Source: Pseudomonadota bacterium
Lineage (GTDB): Bacteria; Myxococcota; Myxococcia; Myxococcales; Myxococcaceae
Reading direction: 5' to 3'
DNA length: 8,712 nucleotides
Assembly (NCBI GenBank): GCA_023424585.1
Contig: JAFADT010000263.1
Span: 1 to 8,712, forward strand
A program made the translations under genes and the position numbers. Shown here one piece after another: positions 1-6,459 of the stretch. The notes beneath the pieces were generated by a model. It made no database searches, had not been told where the DNA came from, and worked only from the letters and a program-made list of their open reading frames with translations. How positions within the stretch are numbered: the first letter of the stretch is position 1; every line of letters begins with the position of its first letter.

Positions 1-729
1 GCGCCACACGGGCGGCGCGTCCAGCGCGGGACGGCCCTCCAGGAGCTCATGCGGGCGGAAGCCGGACTTGTAGCGGAGCGAATCGCACGCCTGCACGCGG
101 TAGCCCAGGTACACGTGGGGGATGCCCCGCTCGCGAGCCAGCTCCACCTGGAACAGCACGTTCGCCTTGCCCAGGGACAGCCGCGCGTAGGCCGGGTCGT
201 AGAAGAAGTACACCGCGCTCCACGCATGCGGCGTCTCGTCGCACAGGCCCAGGCCCACCAGCTTCGGGCCCGCCGGGTCGCCGTCGTCGTACCAGGCCAC
301 CTCGCGCGCGGACGGGTGCGGGAAGGCGAACTGGAGCGAGTACTCGCGCGCGCCCAGCTCGGACGGCTCCCATTCACGCGAGGACTCCCGCTCCGCGTGC
401 CACGCGCGGTACAGCGCCAGGCGCTCCTCGTCCACGCGCGGCGGGCCCACCTCCACGCGCAGGTGCGCGCACGCGGCGCGGGCACGGCGCTGGCTGCGGT
501 TGGGCGTGAAGCCCTCCACCGGCACGCGCAGGGACACGCACTCGTGGCACGACGCGCACGCGGGCCGGAAGTACTGCGGGCCAAAGCGGCGCCACCCGCG
601 CACCAGCAGGTGCTCGTACTCCTGCACCGTCACGTTGCGCATCACCAGCGTCTCCAGGGACGCCTCCCGCTCCGGCAGGTAGCTGCACGGGCGCGGGGCT
701 TCGATTTCATGTGCCAGCAGGACGGCCAT
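1..729 (-). CDS. Arginyl-tRNA-protein transferase family protein (Ate/Bpt-like), 3' end just outside window
   Basis: Enzymes of this family move an amino acid from aminoacyl-tRNA (Arg or Leu) to the N-terminus of proteins, creating N-degrons for ClpS/ClpAP-type proteolysis in the cytoplasm. The frame is open from the ATG at 729 to position 1 (243 codons, no stop seen), close to the usual 235-250 residues, so only the tail is missing. The N-terminal domain has PCSYLPERE (about residues 14-22) and a cysteine cluster CASCHEC (C58, C61, C64), followed by SLRVPV and NRSQRR. The C-terminal GNAT-like domain shows SAVYFFYDP, LSLGK and the near-terminal YLGYRVQACDSLRYKSGFRP region, all family hallmarks. 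Start choice: AGGAAGGG lies about 8 nt upstream of this ATG. A TTGACG at 763-768 on the minus strand resembles a -35 box, but no convincing -10 follows. Arg versus Leu donor specificity cannot be decided, so no symbol is given. Confidence 0.9.
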   Translation of the reverse strand, partial: MAVLLAHEIEAPRPCSYLPEREASLETLVMRNVTVQEYEHLLVRGWRRFGPQYFRPACASCHECVSLRVPVEGFTPNRSQRRARAACAHLRVEVGPPRVDEERLALYRAWHAERESSREWEPSELGAREYSLQFAFPHPSAREVAWYDDGDPAGPKLVGLGLCDETPHAWSAVYFFYDPAYARLSLGKANVLFQVELARERGIPHVYLGYRVQACDSLRYKSGFRPHELLEGRPALDAPPVWR

Positions 730-842
730 CGGTGTTCCCTTCCTGTCGGCCCCGGGCCCCGGCGTCAAGCCATGCCTGGCTGTCTGGCGACCCACCCTCC
801 GTCGGAAACGACCCGGCCGCGCCGGCGTTTCATCTCCAGCAA

Positions 843-858
843 TGGCACAACGGCTGCA
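843..858 (+). promoter_or_regulatory. Candidate sigma-54 (-24/-12) promoter
   Basis: The sequence TGGCACAACGGCTGCA fits the sigma-54 consensus TGGCAC-N5-TTGCA. The -24 element TGGCAC is exact, the GG-to-GC spacing is exactly right, and the -12 element is CTGCA, with one mismatch in the first T. Transcription would begin near 869. This leaves a leader of about 36 nt carrying a Shine-Dalgarno at about 890-897 before the ATG at 905. Sigma-54 promoters need an enhancer-binding activator. Short inverted repeats upstream (AGCC/GGCT at 768-781, GTCG/CGAC at 801-812) are possible but unproven binding sites. Confidence 0.6.
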
Positions 859-904
859 CGCCTCGGGGTGAAGCCGCAGCGCTTGCGGAAGAGGAAGAAC
901 GCAC

Positions 905-1075
905 ATGGCCCGCGAGGAACTGCATCCCGGATGGCTGCCGCTGGAGCCGGAGGAGGCCGACGGCGCCCCTCTGACGGACGCCTTCGGCGAGGAGGACGGC
1001 GCCTCGCCGTACTCCGCCGACGACGGCGTCATGGACGCGCTGGACGCGTCCGACTTCGCCGTCGCCAGCTACTGA
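905..1075 (+). CDS. Small highly acidic hypothetical protein (56 aa)
   Basis: I do not recognise this protein. The frame is ATG to TGA, 56 residues. A strong purine-rich Shine-Dalgarno (GAGGAAG within 890-897) sits at good spacing, and 52 of 56 codons end in G or C, so it looks like a genuine gene despite its size. It has 15 Asp/Glu against one Arg and no Lys or Cys, giving a net charge near -14. There is no signal peptide or membrane segment. Residues 1-17 contain HPGWLPLEPEE, and the C-terminal tail (VMDALDASDFAVASY) ends in Tyr and looks amphipathic. It lies just downstream of the sigma-54 promoter candidate, diverges from the transferase gene at 1-729, and is 268 nt upstream of the glycosyltransferase. 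It could be a regulatory micro-protein, an adaptor, or a peptide substrate. No modifying enzyme of a known RiPP class is adjacent, so that last idea is only speculation. Confidence 0.65.
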   Translation: MAREELHPGWLPLEPEEADGAPLTDAFGEEDGASPYSADDGVMDALDASDFAVASY

Positions 1076-1089
1076 AAATCCCGCGGCCC

Positions 1090-1110
1090 GGCAGCCACGG
1101 TGTGGCAGCC
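1090..1110 (+). terminator. Possible weak hairpin after the 56-aa gene
   Basis: GGCAGCCAC and GTGGCAGCC flank a GGT loop and pair with one internal A-A mismatch, 15 nt after the stop codon of the small acidic gene. No T-run follows directly, so this could be a Rho-assisted or attenuating structure, or chance in GC-rich DNA. Confidence 0.25.
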
Positions 1111-1148
1111 CTGTCGCGATCCGACTGTGATTCTTTCCGGTCCACCCC

Positions 1149-1172
1149 CTGAAGGGCCCGTAGAAACTTCAG
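1149..1172. repeat. Inverted repeat CTGAAG-N12-CTTCAG
   Basis: A perfect 6-bp inverted repeat (1149-1154 and 1167-1172) separated by 12 nt lies in the non-coding stretch between the acidic micro-protein and the glycosyltransferase. It stands out because it is relatively AT-rich for this DNA. It could be a dimeric regulator site; a role is not demonstrated. Confidence 0.3.
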
Positions 1173-1240
1173 AGAAACCGCGAGGACACGGCCCCCGTTC
1201 GCGTCCCCGGACAGCGGGCGGGTAGCACAGGACACAGGGG

Positions 1241-1303
1241 GGCCCCGCTGGGGCGGAATGCCCCCCGGAGGCGAAATGCCCCGAGCGCGGGAGGCCCCGC
1301 TGG
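1241..1303 (+). repeat. Nested short direct repeats upstream of the glycosyltransferase
   Basis: Two copies of GGCCCCGCTGG (1241-1251 and 1293-1303) bracket two near-identical copies of GGCGRAATGCCCC (1252-1264 and 1270-1282, 12 of 13 identical, start-to-start distance 18 bp). The first inner copy is also an inverted repeat, GGGGC/GCCCC around GGAAT (1250-1264). The array ends about 25 bp before the candidate -10 of the glycosyltransferase operon, a reasonable place for an operator or activator site. Confidence 0.4.
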
Positions 1304-1304
1304 C

Positions 1305-1334
1305 TTCTCAGTCGTGGGGCGCCACCGGTATAAA
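1305..1334 (+). promoter_or_regulatory. Candidate promoter of the glycosyltransferase-decarboxylase operon
   Basis: TATAAA at 1329-1334 is an unusually AT-rich hexamer for this DNA and fits a -10 box. A weak -35 candidate, TTCTCA, lies at 1305-1310 with an 18-nt spacer. The -10 ends only 9 nt before the ATG at 1344, so the transcript would have almost no leader. The -10 sits inside the inverted repeat CCGGT/ACCGG (1325-1338). Confidence 0.4.
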
Positions 1335-1343
1335 CCGGGGCCT

Positions 1344-2195
1344 ATGTCCCCAGTCGACGTCTCGGTGGTGATGCCCACGTACAAGCGCGAGAAGGAAGTG
1401 GTGGAGGCCATCCACTCCGCGCTGCGTCAGGAAGGCGTCCGGGTGGAGGTGATCGTCCTGGATGACTCGCCCGAGGGCACGGCCCGCGACGCGGTGCAGG
1501 GCATTGGCGATCCGCGTGTGCGCTACTTCAAGCAGGAGGTGCCGTCGAGGGGGCGCCCCGCGCTGGTGCGCAACCACGGCGCCACGCTGGCCCAGGGCCG
1601 CTACCTGCACTTCCTCGACGACGACGACACGCTCGCGGAGGGGGCGCTGGGCGCGATGGTGACGGCGCTGGACGCGCGGCCGGACGCGGGCGTCGCGGTG
1701 GGCTGGGTGGTGCCCTTCAGCGAGGACCCCGAGTGGCTGGAGGACAAGAGCTCCTACTTCGAGCGCGTGGCGAAGGTGGGGGCCTCCACGCCCAGCAGCG
1801 CGTGGACGGTGGCGCACATCCTCTTCCTCGGGACGCTGTACGTGAACTCCGCGTGCATGGTGCGCCGCGAGTTCTTCCAGCCGCTGGGCGGGTTCGATCC
1901 GAACATCCCCGTCTACGAGGACGTGGACTTCTACATGCGCGGCATCCGCCGCTACGGCCACGTCTACGTGGACCGGCCCATCCTCAACTACCGGGTGGGC
2001 AAGCCGTCGCTGATGCACGACCTGGGCAAGAAGGGCGAGAAGGTGGAGAGGTCCGTGGCGGAGTCCAACGCCATCATCCACAACAAGTACCGGCGCGAGC
2101 ACGGCGAGCTGGAGTACCGGCTCCTCCAGGTGGCCACGCGCGCGCTGAAGGGCCGCTTCGGCCTGACGCGCTTCCTCCCCCTCAAGCTGCCGTAA
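1344..2195 (+). CDS. GT2 family glycosyltransferase
   Basis: A cytoplasmic inverting glycosyltransferase of the GT-A fold that transfers a sugar from a nucleotide-sugar donor; donor and acceptor are unknown. The 283-residue protein opens with the nucleotide-binding strand DVSVVMPTYKR (residues 5-15). DDS follows at 40-42, then the metal/nucleotide-binding LDDDDT (91-96) and the catalytic-base region YEDVDFYMRG with the ED pair at E192-D193. No transmembrane helix is evident, so it would act on a soluble or membrane-presented acceptor. The ATG at 1344 is preferred over an in-frame GTG at 1314, because the GT-A fold begins at once after it and the GTG would overlap the candidate promoter. The ribosome site is weak (GGGG at 1337-1340). 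The decarboxylase-like gene follows after 25 nt and is probably co-transcribed. Confidence 0.93.
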   Translation: MSPVDVSVVMPTYKREKEVVEAIHSALRQEGVRVEVIVLDDSPEGTARDAVQGIGDPRVRYFKQEVPSRGRPALVRNHGATLAQGRYLHFLDDDDTLAEGALGAMVTALDARPDAGVAVGWVVPFSEDPEWLEDKSSYFERVAKVGASTPSSAWTVAHILFLGTLYVNSACMVRREFFQPLGGFDPNIPVYEDVDFYMRGIRRYGHVYVDRPILNYRVGKPSLMHDLGKKGEKVERSVAESNAIIHNKYRREHGELEYRLLQVATRALKGRFGLTRFLPLKLP

Positions 2196-2220
2196 GCGCC
2201 TTCCGAAAGGGCCCCTCCCC

Positions 2221-3666
2221 GTGAGCCTGCGTCGCCGTCTCGTTGGTACCGCCAAGCGCCAGTTGAAGCAGACCCTGGGCCCCGTCGTGCAACGCGCGAT
2301 GGCCCCCGCGCGCGCCTTCCTCCCCCCGGAGACGTGGGGCCTGGAGTCTCGCGCCGGCCAGGGCCTGTTCCTGGAGGGCGTGTCGCTGTCCCGGCTGGCC
2401 CGGGAGCACGGCTCGCCGCTGCACGTGGTGCACCTGGCGGCGCTGCACCGCAACGCGGACGCGTTCCAGGCGGTGCCCCCGGGCGCGGCGGGCGGCTGCG
2501 AGGTGTACTACTCGTACAAGACCAACCCCGTGCCGGGCGTGCTGTCCGCGCTGCACGCGCGGGGCGTGGGCGCGGAGGTCATCTCCGCCTACGAGCTGTG
2601 GCTCGCGCTCAAGCTGGGCGTGGCGCCGGAGCGCATCGTCTACAACGGCCCGGTGAAGTCGGACGCGTCCATCCGCGAGTCCATCACCCGGGGCATTGGC
2701 CTCCTGGCCGCGAACCACCGCGAGGAGCTGGACGTCTTCTCCCGCCACGCGGCGGAAGCCGGCAAGCGCCCGCGCGTGGCCGTGCGGGTGACGACGCTGT
2801 CGGGCTGGACGTCGCAGTTCGGCACGCCCATCGCGGGGGGGCAGGCGCTGGCCGCGTACCGGCAGGCGCTGGCCCTGGGCAACCTGGACGTGGTGGGCCT
2901 GCACGCGCACCGCGGTGAGCTGATCCGCACGGAGGCGGAGCTGGAGGGCTTCGTCGGCGCGGTGCTGGACTTCGCGGACGAGCTGCACCGCGAGCTGGGG
3001 CTGGACCTGGAGGTGCTGGACCTGGGCGGCAGCCTCTGCACGCCGACGGTGGAGCACATCGAGCAGAGGGACTGGCGGCTCAACCTCACCTTCCAGCGCG
3101 ACCTGCCGGCGCCGGACTTCGCGGCGGCGCTCTCCATCGAGCGGTACGTGGCGAAGGTGGTGTCCCAGGTGGAGGCGCACTACGCGAAGCGGGGCCGCGC
3201 GCGCCCGCGCATCTTCCTGGAGCCGGGCCGCGCGATGACGGGCAACACGCAGCTGCTGTTGGGCCGCGTGCACGCGCTCAAGGAGGGCGGCGAGCGCACG
3301 TGGGCGGTGCTCGACATGGGCATCAACCACGCCGAGTGCGTGCGCAACGAGTACCACCAGCTCTTCCACGTGGAGCAGCCGTCCGCGCCGTCGCGCCGCG
3401 CGTACACGGTGGTGGGCCCCATCTGCACGCCGGCCGACACGCTGTACCACGCGGTGCGGTTGCCGGAGCTGAAGGTGGGCGACACGCTGGCCATCATGGA
3501 CGCGGGCGCGTACTTCGTGCCCTTCGGCACGTCCTTCTCCTTCCCGCAGCCGGCCATCGTGGCCGTGGACGGCGGGCAGGTGCGGCGCCTGCGCCGGGCG
3601 GAGACGCACGAGGACCTGATCACCTTCGACGACCCGGTCCCCGAGGCGCCTCGCGCCGCGGGCTGA
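2221..3666 (+). CDS. Fold-type III PLP-dependent decarboxylase-like enzyme (DapDC/ODC superfamily)
   Basis: This family uses PLP to decarboxylate amino acids such as diaminopimelate, ornithine or carrier-bound glutamate; the substrate here is unknown. The 481-residue protein has the PLP-binding lysine in YYSYKTNP (K100), the ring-stacking histidine in HAH (H230), EPGR (E334-R337) at the PLP nitrogen and phosphate, and the second-subunit catalytic motif GPICTPAD (C402, D406). AGAYF (429-432) and FSFPQP lie near the end. The position after C402, Glu in DapDC and Asp in ODC where it contacts the distal amine, is Thr, arguing against diaminopimelate or ornithine. The usual HIGS and GGG loops read HRGE (230-233) and GGS (269-271). 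An N-terminal extension of about 50 basic residues precedes the barrel. Translation starts at GTG 2221 with AAAGGG 9 nt upstream. The product is probably a dimer acting with the glycosyltransferase upstream and possibly with the convergent ATP-grasp ligase. Confidence 0.9.
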   Translation: MSLRRRLVGTAKRQLKQTLGPVVQRAMAPARAFLPPETWGLESRAGQGLFLEGVSLSRLAREHGSPLHVVHLAALHRNADAFQAVPPGAAGGCEVYYSYKTNPVPGVLSALHARGVGAEVISAYELWLALKLGVAPERIVYNGPVKSDASIRESITRGIGLLAANHREELDVFSRHAAEAGKRPRVAVRVTTLSGWTSQFGTPIAGGQALAAYRQALALGNLDVVGLHAHRGELIRTEAELEGFVGAVLDFADELHRELGLDLEVLDLGGSLCTPTVEHIEQRDWRLNLTFQRDLPAPDFAAALSIERYVAKVVSQVEAHYAKRGRARPRIFLEPGRAMTGNTQLLLGRVHALKEGGERTWAVLDMGINHAECVRNEYHQLFHVEQPSAPSRRAYTVVGPICTPADTLYHAVRLPELKVGDTLAIMDAGAYFVPFGTSFSFPQPAIVAVDGGQVRRLRRAETHEDLITFDDPVPEAPRAAG

Positions 3667-3678
3667 CGGCGCTTCAGC
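3662..3678. other. Small hairpin joining the two convergent stop codons
   Basis: GCTGA (3662-3666) and TCAGC (3674-3678) pair across a 7-nt loop. The paired bases are the stop codons of the decarboxylase (plus) and ATP-grasp (minus) genes. The 5-bp stem has no T-run, so it is at best a weak bidirectional terminator. Confidence 0.25.
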
Positions 3679-5170
3679 GGTTGAGCACCATCATCCGCAG
3701 GAAGGCGCGGGGGTGGCGCGCGGCGCCGTAGGAGATGGTGGCCAGCTCCACCGCCGCGGGCATCATGTCGTCCCGGTCGATGAGCGGATCCACCGCCGTC
3801 TCCTTGTGGGTGTTGAACCACTGCCGCCACTGCCGGGCCTCGTCCGCCGGCAGCGCGCCGGACATCCGCTGGAGGTTGAGCAGCATCTCCAGCGCGATGC
3901 GGTTGCAGAACACCGCGTCCTCGTGCTCGGCGCAGGCGTCGCGCGCGTCCTCCACCGCGCGGGTGAGCGCGTCCCGGTCCCCGATGGCCGCGTGGTAGGC
4001 GAGCAGCGGCAGGGGCAGCCCCCGCGCGATGTCGAAGCCCATCTGCCCGTAGAAGCGCGGGTTGAAGTCGATGAGGAGGTACGAGTCCTGCGTCTGGATG
4101 AACTCCACCTCGAAGACGCCGTGGTAGCCCAGCTTCTTGCACAGCCGGGTGAGGCCGGCGACGAGGTCCGGGCGCAGCGGCGCGGACTCGAAGCAGACGC
4201 CCACGCCCAGGCGGCGCGGGCGCTGGAGGACCTTCATCGCGGCGCGGGCCTCGAAGAGCTCGCCGGAGTCGTCCACGAAGCCGGAGAGGCTGTAGATGCC
4301 CTCCGCGGCCTCCGGGTGGAACTCCTGCACCATGGGGTTCACCACCGCCGGGTCGAACTTCACGAGCATGGGCGCGTAGGTGTCGCGCGCGAACTCGCGG
4401 TACTCGCGCGCCAGGTCTTCCGGGGAGGACACCGGCTGGCCCTTGCGGTGCGTGGCGTGGAGGATCTGCGTGGTGGGCTTGAGCAGCACCGGGAAGCGCG
4501 CCTCGCGGCGCACCTGCTCCAGGTCCTCCTCCGACTGGGGGAACCAGGTGCGCGGCAGCTTCAGGCCCACCTCGGTCCCCACCTCGTAGAGGCGGCGCTT
4601 GTTGAGCAGGCCGTACACCGCCTCCACGCCCGGGTCGTAGAGGTGGAAGAGGTCTTCCAGCTTGGAGCGGTGCGCGGAGATGAGCCACGCCAGCTCGTCG
4701 CTCGTCGGGTAGAGCACGTGCTTGACGGGCTCGCGCAGGCCGAAGTCCACCAGCCACTGGAGGAAGGCCTCCGGCTGGGACTCCGGCGGGCACTGCACGC
4801 GGCGGCTGACGAAGCGCGAGTAGCTGGCCGGCCCCAACCGGCCGGTGTCCGCCACCGTCACGTCCACGCCGTGGCGGCCCAGGCAGCGGGCGGCGGCCAG
4901 GGTGCCGTAGAAGTTGGCGGAGAACAGCAACGCGGGGGGCCGGGCCGCGATGACGGCCGCGGAGGCCTCATCGGAGTAAGCGGCCTCTTCCATCTCATGC
5001 TCCAGTTTCGCGGTGTCGGCCTCGCGGCGCGAGCGCGCGGAGGAACGACGGGATTGGCGGTGGGGGCGCTGGGCGAGACGACCGCCCCCGAGGTCGGGAG
5101 TCAACGGGCCGGCGACAGCGGTGCTGGCCATCAGCCCCGCGGCAAGAAGCATCAGAAGGTGCCTGGTCAT
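3674..5170 (-). CDS. ATP-grasp carboxylate-amine ligase-like protein (COG3919-like), start uncertain
   Basis: ATP-grasp ligases activate a carboxylate as an acyl-phosphate and join it to an amine or thiol; the substrates are unknown here. From the upstream ATG the protein has 498 residues. A pre-ATP-grasp Rossmann-like domain starts near residue 77 (PPALLFSANFYGTLAAARCLG) and includes LYPTSDE. The ATP-binding part has LLKPTTQ and MVQEFHP, and the metal-binding end has FEVEF followed by LIDFNPRFYGQMG (N370, R372). The oddity is the first 59 residues: a signal-peptide-like start (MTRH, hydrophobic LLMLLAAGLM, cleavage-like AVA/G at 20-21), then an Arg-rich linker. An internal in-frame ATG at 4993 has GGAG 6 nt upstream and would give 439 residues with no signal. 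The upstream ATG has only GGGAG about 13 nt away. Cytoplasmic action from ATG 4993 is biochemically easier because ATP is needed. It is tail-to-tail with the decarboxylase gene, 7 nt apart. Confidence 0.87.
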   Translation of the reverse strand: MTRHLLMLLAAGLMASTAVAGPLTPDLGGGRLAQRPHRQSRRSSARSRREADTAKLEHEMEEAAYSDEASAAVIAARPPALLFSANFYGTLAAARCLGRHGVDVTVADTGRLGPASYSRFVSRRVQCPPESQPEAFLQWLVDFGLREPVKHVLYPTSDELAWLISAHRSKLEDLFHLYDPGVEAVYGLLNKRRLYEVGTEVGLKLPRTWFPQSEEDLEQVRREARFPVLLKPTTQILHATHRKGQPVSSPEDLAREYREFARDTYAPMLVKFDPAVVNPMVQEFHPEAAEGIYSLSGFVDDSGELFEARAAMKVLQRPRRLGVGVCFESAPLRPDLVAGLTRLCKKLGYHGVFEVEFIQTQDSYLLIDFNPRFYGQMGFDIARGLPLPLLAYHAAIGDRDALTRAVEDARDACAEHEDAVFCNRIALEMLLNLQRMSGALPADEARQWRQWFNTHKETAVDPLIDRDDMMPAAVELATISYGAARHPRAFLRMMVLNR

Positions 5171-5293
5171 GTCGAGCCGTCTGCTCCCAGCGGTTCGGGG
5201 GGCGCCGGAAGCCCGATTCCCGGGAGAATACCTTTTTCCGGCCGCGCGTGGGATTGGCCCCCGGACGATTGCAGCTCCCAGGAGTGACCGGGC

Positions 5294-6112
5294 TCACGCG
5301 GGCGTGCCGCCGGGCGGGGTCCAGCGCAGACAGCCCCGGGTGAGCAGCCACGCGTCCGTGGAGACCCCAGGCGTCAGCTCCGCGAGCCGCAGGACGGACT
5401 CCGCGAACGCGTCCGGGGGCGCGGTGTGGCCCTGCTCGCGCGCGGCCTTCCATGCCGCCTCCCATGCCTGGAAGAAGGCGTGCATGGGTTCGCCAGGACG
5501 GACGCGGCGGCGCAGGTCGCGGGGCAGCCAGTCGCGCAGCAGCCAGGGAGCGAAGCCCCGGGAGAAGTCGGTGTGGAAGAGGAGGCCCTCGCGCGCGGGG
5601 TCCTCTGGGTCCGGCGTCCGGCGCAGCAGGTGGGCCACCAGCACCGCGCCGTCCGTGTCGGACGAGCCCTCCACGAGCAGCCCGCCGGGCAGGAGCCGCC
5701 GCGACATCGCGCGGTGGGCCTCCGGGATGCGCTCCGGCGGCCCCTGGCGCAGGAGGTTCATGGCGCGCACCAGGCGGGCGGGCTCATCGGGTGACAGCGG
5801 GAGCGCGAAGCCACCCTCGCGGAAGTGCGTGCGCGGCGCCGCGTGACTGCGGGCGGCGGCCGCGGCGCGCTCCGGCTCCAGTTCCACGCCCACCACGGAC
5901 AGCTCCGGGTGCAGCGCGCGGAAGGCGGTGGCGCTCTCCAGCGTGGTCCACGGGTGCTCGCCGAAGCCCACGTCCACGAAGACGGCGCGGGCCCAGGGAC
6001 CGTCCGCGCGCGTGAGGAGCGTGGCCTCGAACTGGCACAGGTATGCGTCCAGAGCGCGCAGACGTCCTCGCGCGGTCCTGCCTCGGGTGCGGGCATCCAG
6101 CTCTCCGGCCAT
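5294..6112 (-). CDS. Class I SAM-dependent methyltransferase-like protein
   Basis: Probable methyl transfer from S-adenosylmethionine to an unknown acceptor, in the cytoplasm. The 272-residue protein has a motif-I-like VDVGFGE (46-52) after a hydrophobic strand. The second strand ends VVGVELEPER, where E77 would bind the ribose hydroxyls. A later strand-loop has ARLVRAMNLLRQ, followed by RLLPGGLLVEGSSD, typical of the post-III region of a Rossmann methyltransferase. Motif I reads GFGE instead of the commoner GxGxG, so binding should be checked. No membrane segment or signal is seen. ATG 6112 is the first start in an open frame; no clear Shine-Dalgarno precedes it, but TTGACG (a -35-like element) lies 29 nt upstream, so leader and start are uncertain. 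It is on the same strand as the ATP-grasp gene, whose upstream ATG is 123 nt downstream of its stop, so co-transcription is possible. Confidence 0.75.
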   Translation of the reverse strand: MAGELDARTRGRTARGRLRALDAYLCQFEATLLTRADGPWARAVFVDVGFGEHPWTTLESATAFRALHPELSVVGVELEPERAAAAARSHAAPRTHFREGGFALPLSPDEPARLVRAMNLLRQGPPERIPEAHRAMSRRLLPGGLLVEGSSDTDGAVLVAHLLRRTPDPEDPAREGLLFHTDFSRGFAPWLLRDWLPRDLRRRVRPGEPMHAFFQAWEAAWKAAREQGHTAPPDAFAESVLRLAELTPGVSTDAWLLTRGCLRWTPPGGTPA

Positions 6113-6459
6113 GGCACGACATGGGCGCTGGAGGCCGGGGACGTCAAGCCGCGTCCCGCGACGTAGCGCGCGAGGTCATGGCCGGGCGCTGGCCGGAACC
6201 CGGTACGTCGCAATCCCTGGCTCGCGGTCGCGAAGCACCGGGCGCCGCGCCTCGGGAGCCGGGCGGGCCACCGTCGCGCGAGGGATTGGCAGCGTCGCAG
6301 CACGAGGGGGCCGCCGTCGTCGAAGCGCCGTGGTGTCCGTGTTTACAACGTCACGCGCTTCCGCGGGACGAGCATCGTCATCAGGGTGCGCCCCTGGGGC
6401 GCCACGGTCATCGACCTGTTCAACACGGACTACAGCAGCGACTACGGCTTCGAGCCCTC

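Noticed and set aside
905..1075. Micro-protein as an acyl/aminoacyl carrier protein for the PLP/ATP-grasp pair
   Set aside because: Acidic like a carrier protein but too short, and there is no DSL-type phosphopantetheine serine.
49..1152. Plus-strand open frame spanning the transferase gene and the spacer
   Set aside because: The first two thirds is antisense to the transferase; the end covers the micro-protein in a different frame with worse codon bias.
1029..1411. Two short minus-strand frames (1029-1235 and 1169-1411) in the spacer
   Set aside because: No ribosome site or coding bias; they overlap the micro-protein end, the repeats and the glycosyltransferase start.
1308..2453. Long minus-strand open frame antisense to the glycosyltransferase
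   Set aside because: Rich in Arg, His and Ala, with no recognisable motif; it mirrors the GC-biased third positions of the true gene on the plus strand.
2182..3609. Minus-strand open frame of 475 codons antisense to the decarboxylase
   Set aside because: Low-complexity Arg/His/Val composition and no start signal; the plus-strand frame has the complete PLP-enzyme motifs.
905..5170. Graspetide (omega-ester peptide) cluster: acidic peptide plus ATP-grasp ligase
   Set aside because: The peptide has no repeated Thr/Ser-Asp/Glu core. The ligase has a COG3919-like layout, not that of the graspetide enzymes, and the two genes are 2.6 kb apart on opposite strands. Kept only as a remote thought.
3713..5287. 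Plus-strand open frame of 524 codons antisense to the ATP-grasp gene
   Set aside because: Typical high-GC shadow composition; the opposite frame carries all the ATP-grasp motifs.
6181..6300. Possible structured RNA or tRNA in the GC-rich spacer
   Set aside because: No cloverleaf, T-loop or acceptor pairing could be built; short palindromes such as TCGCG/CGCGA are expected by chance at this GC content.
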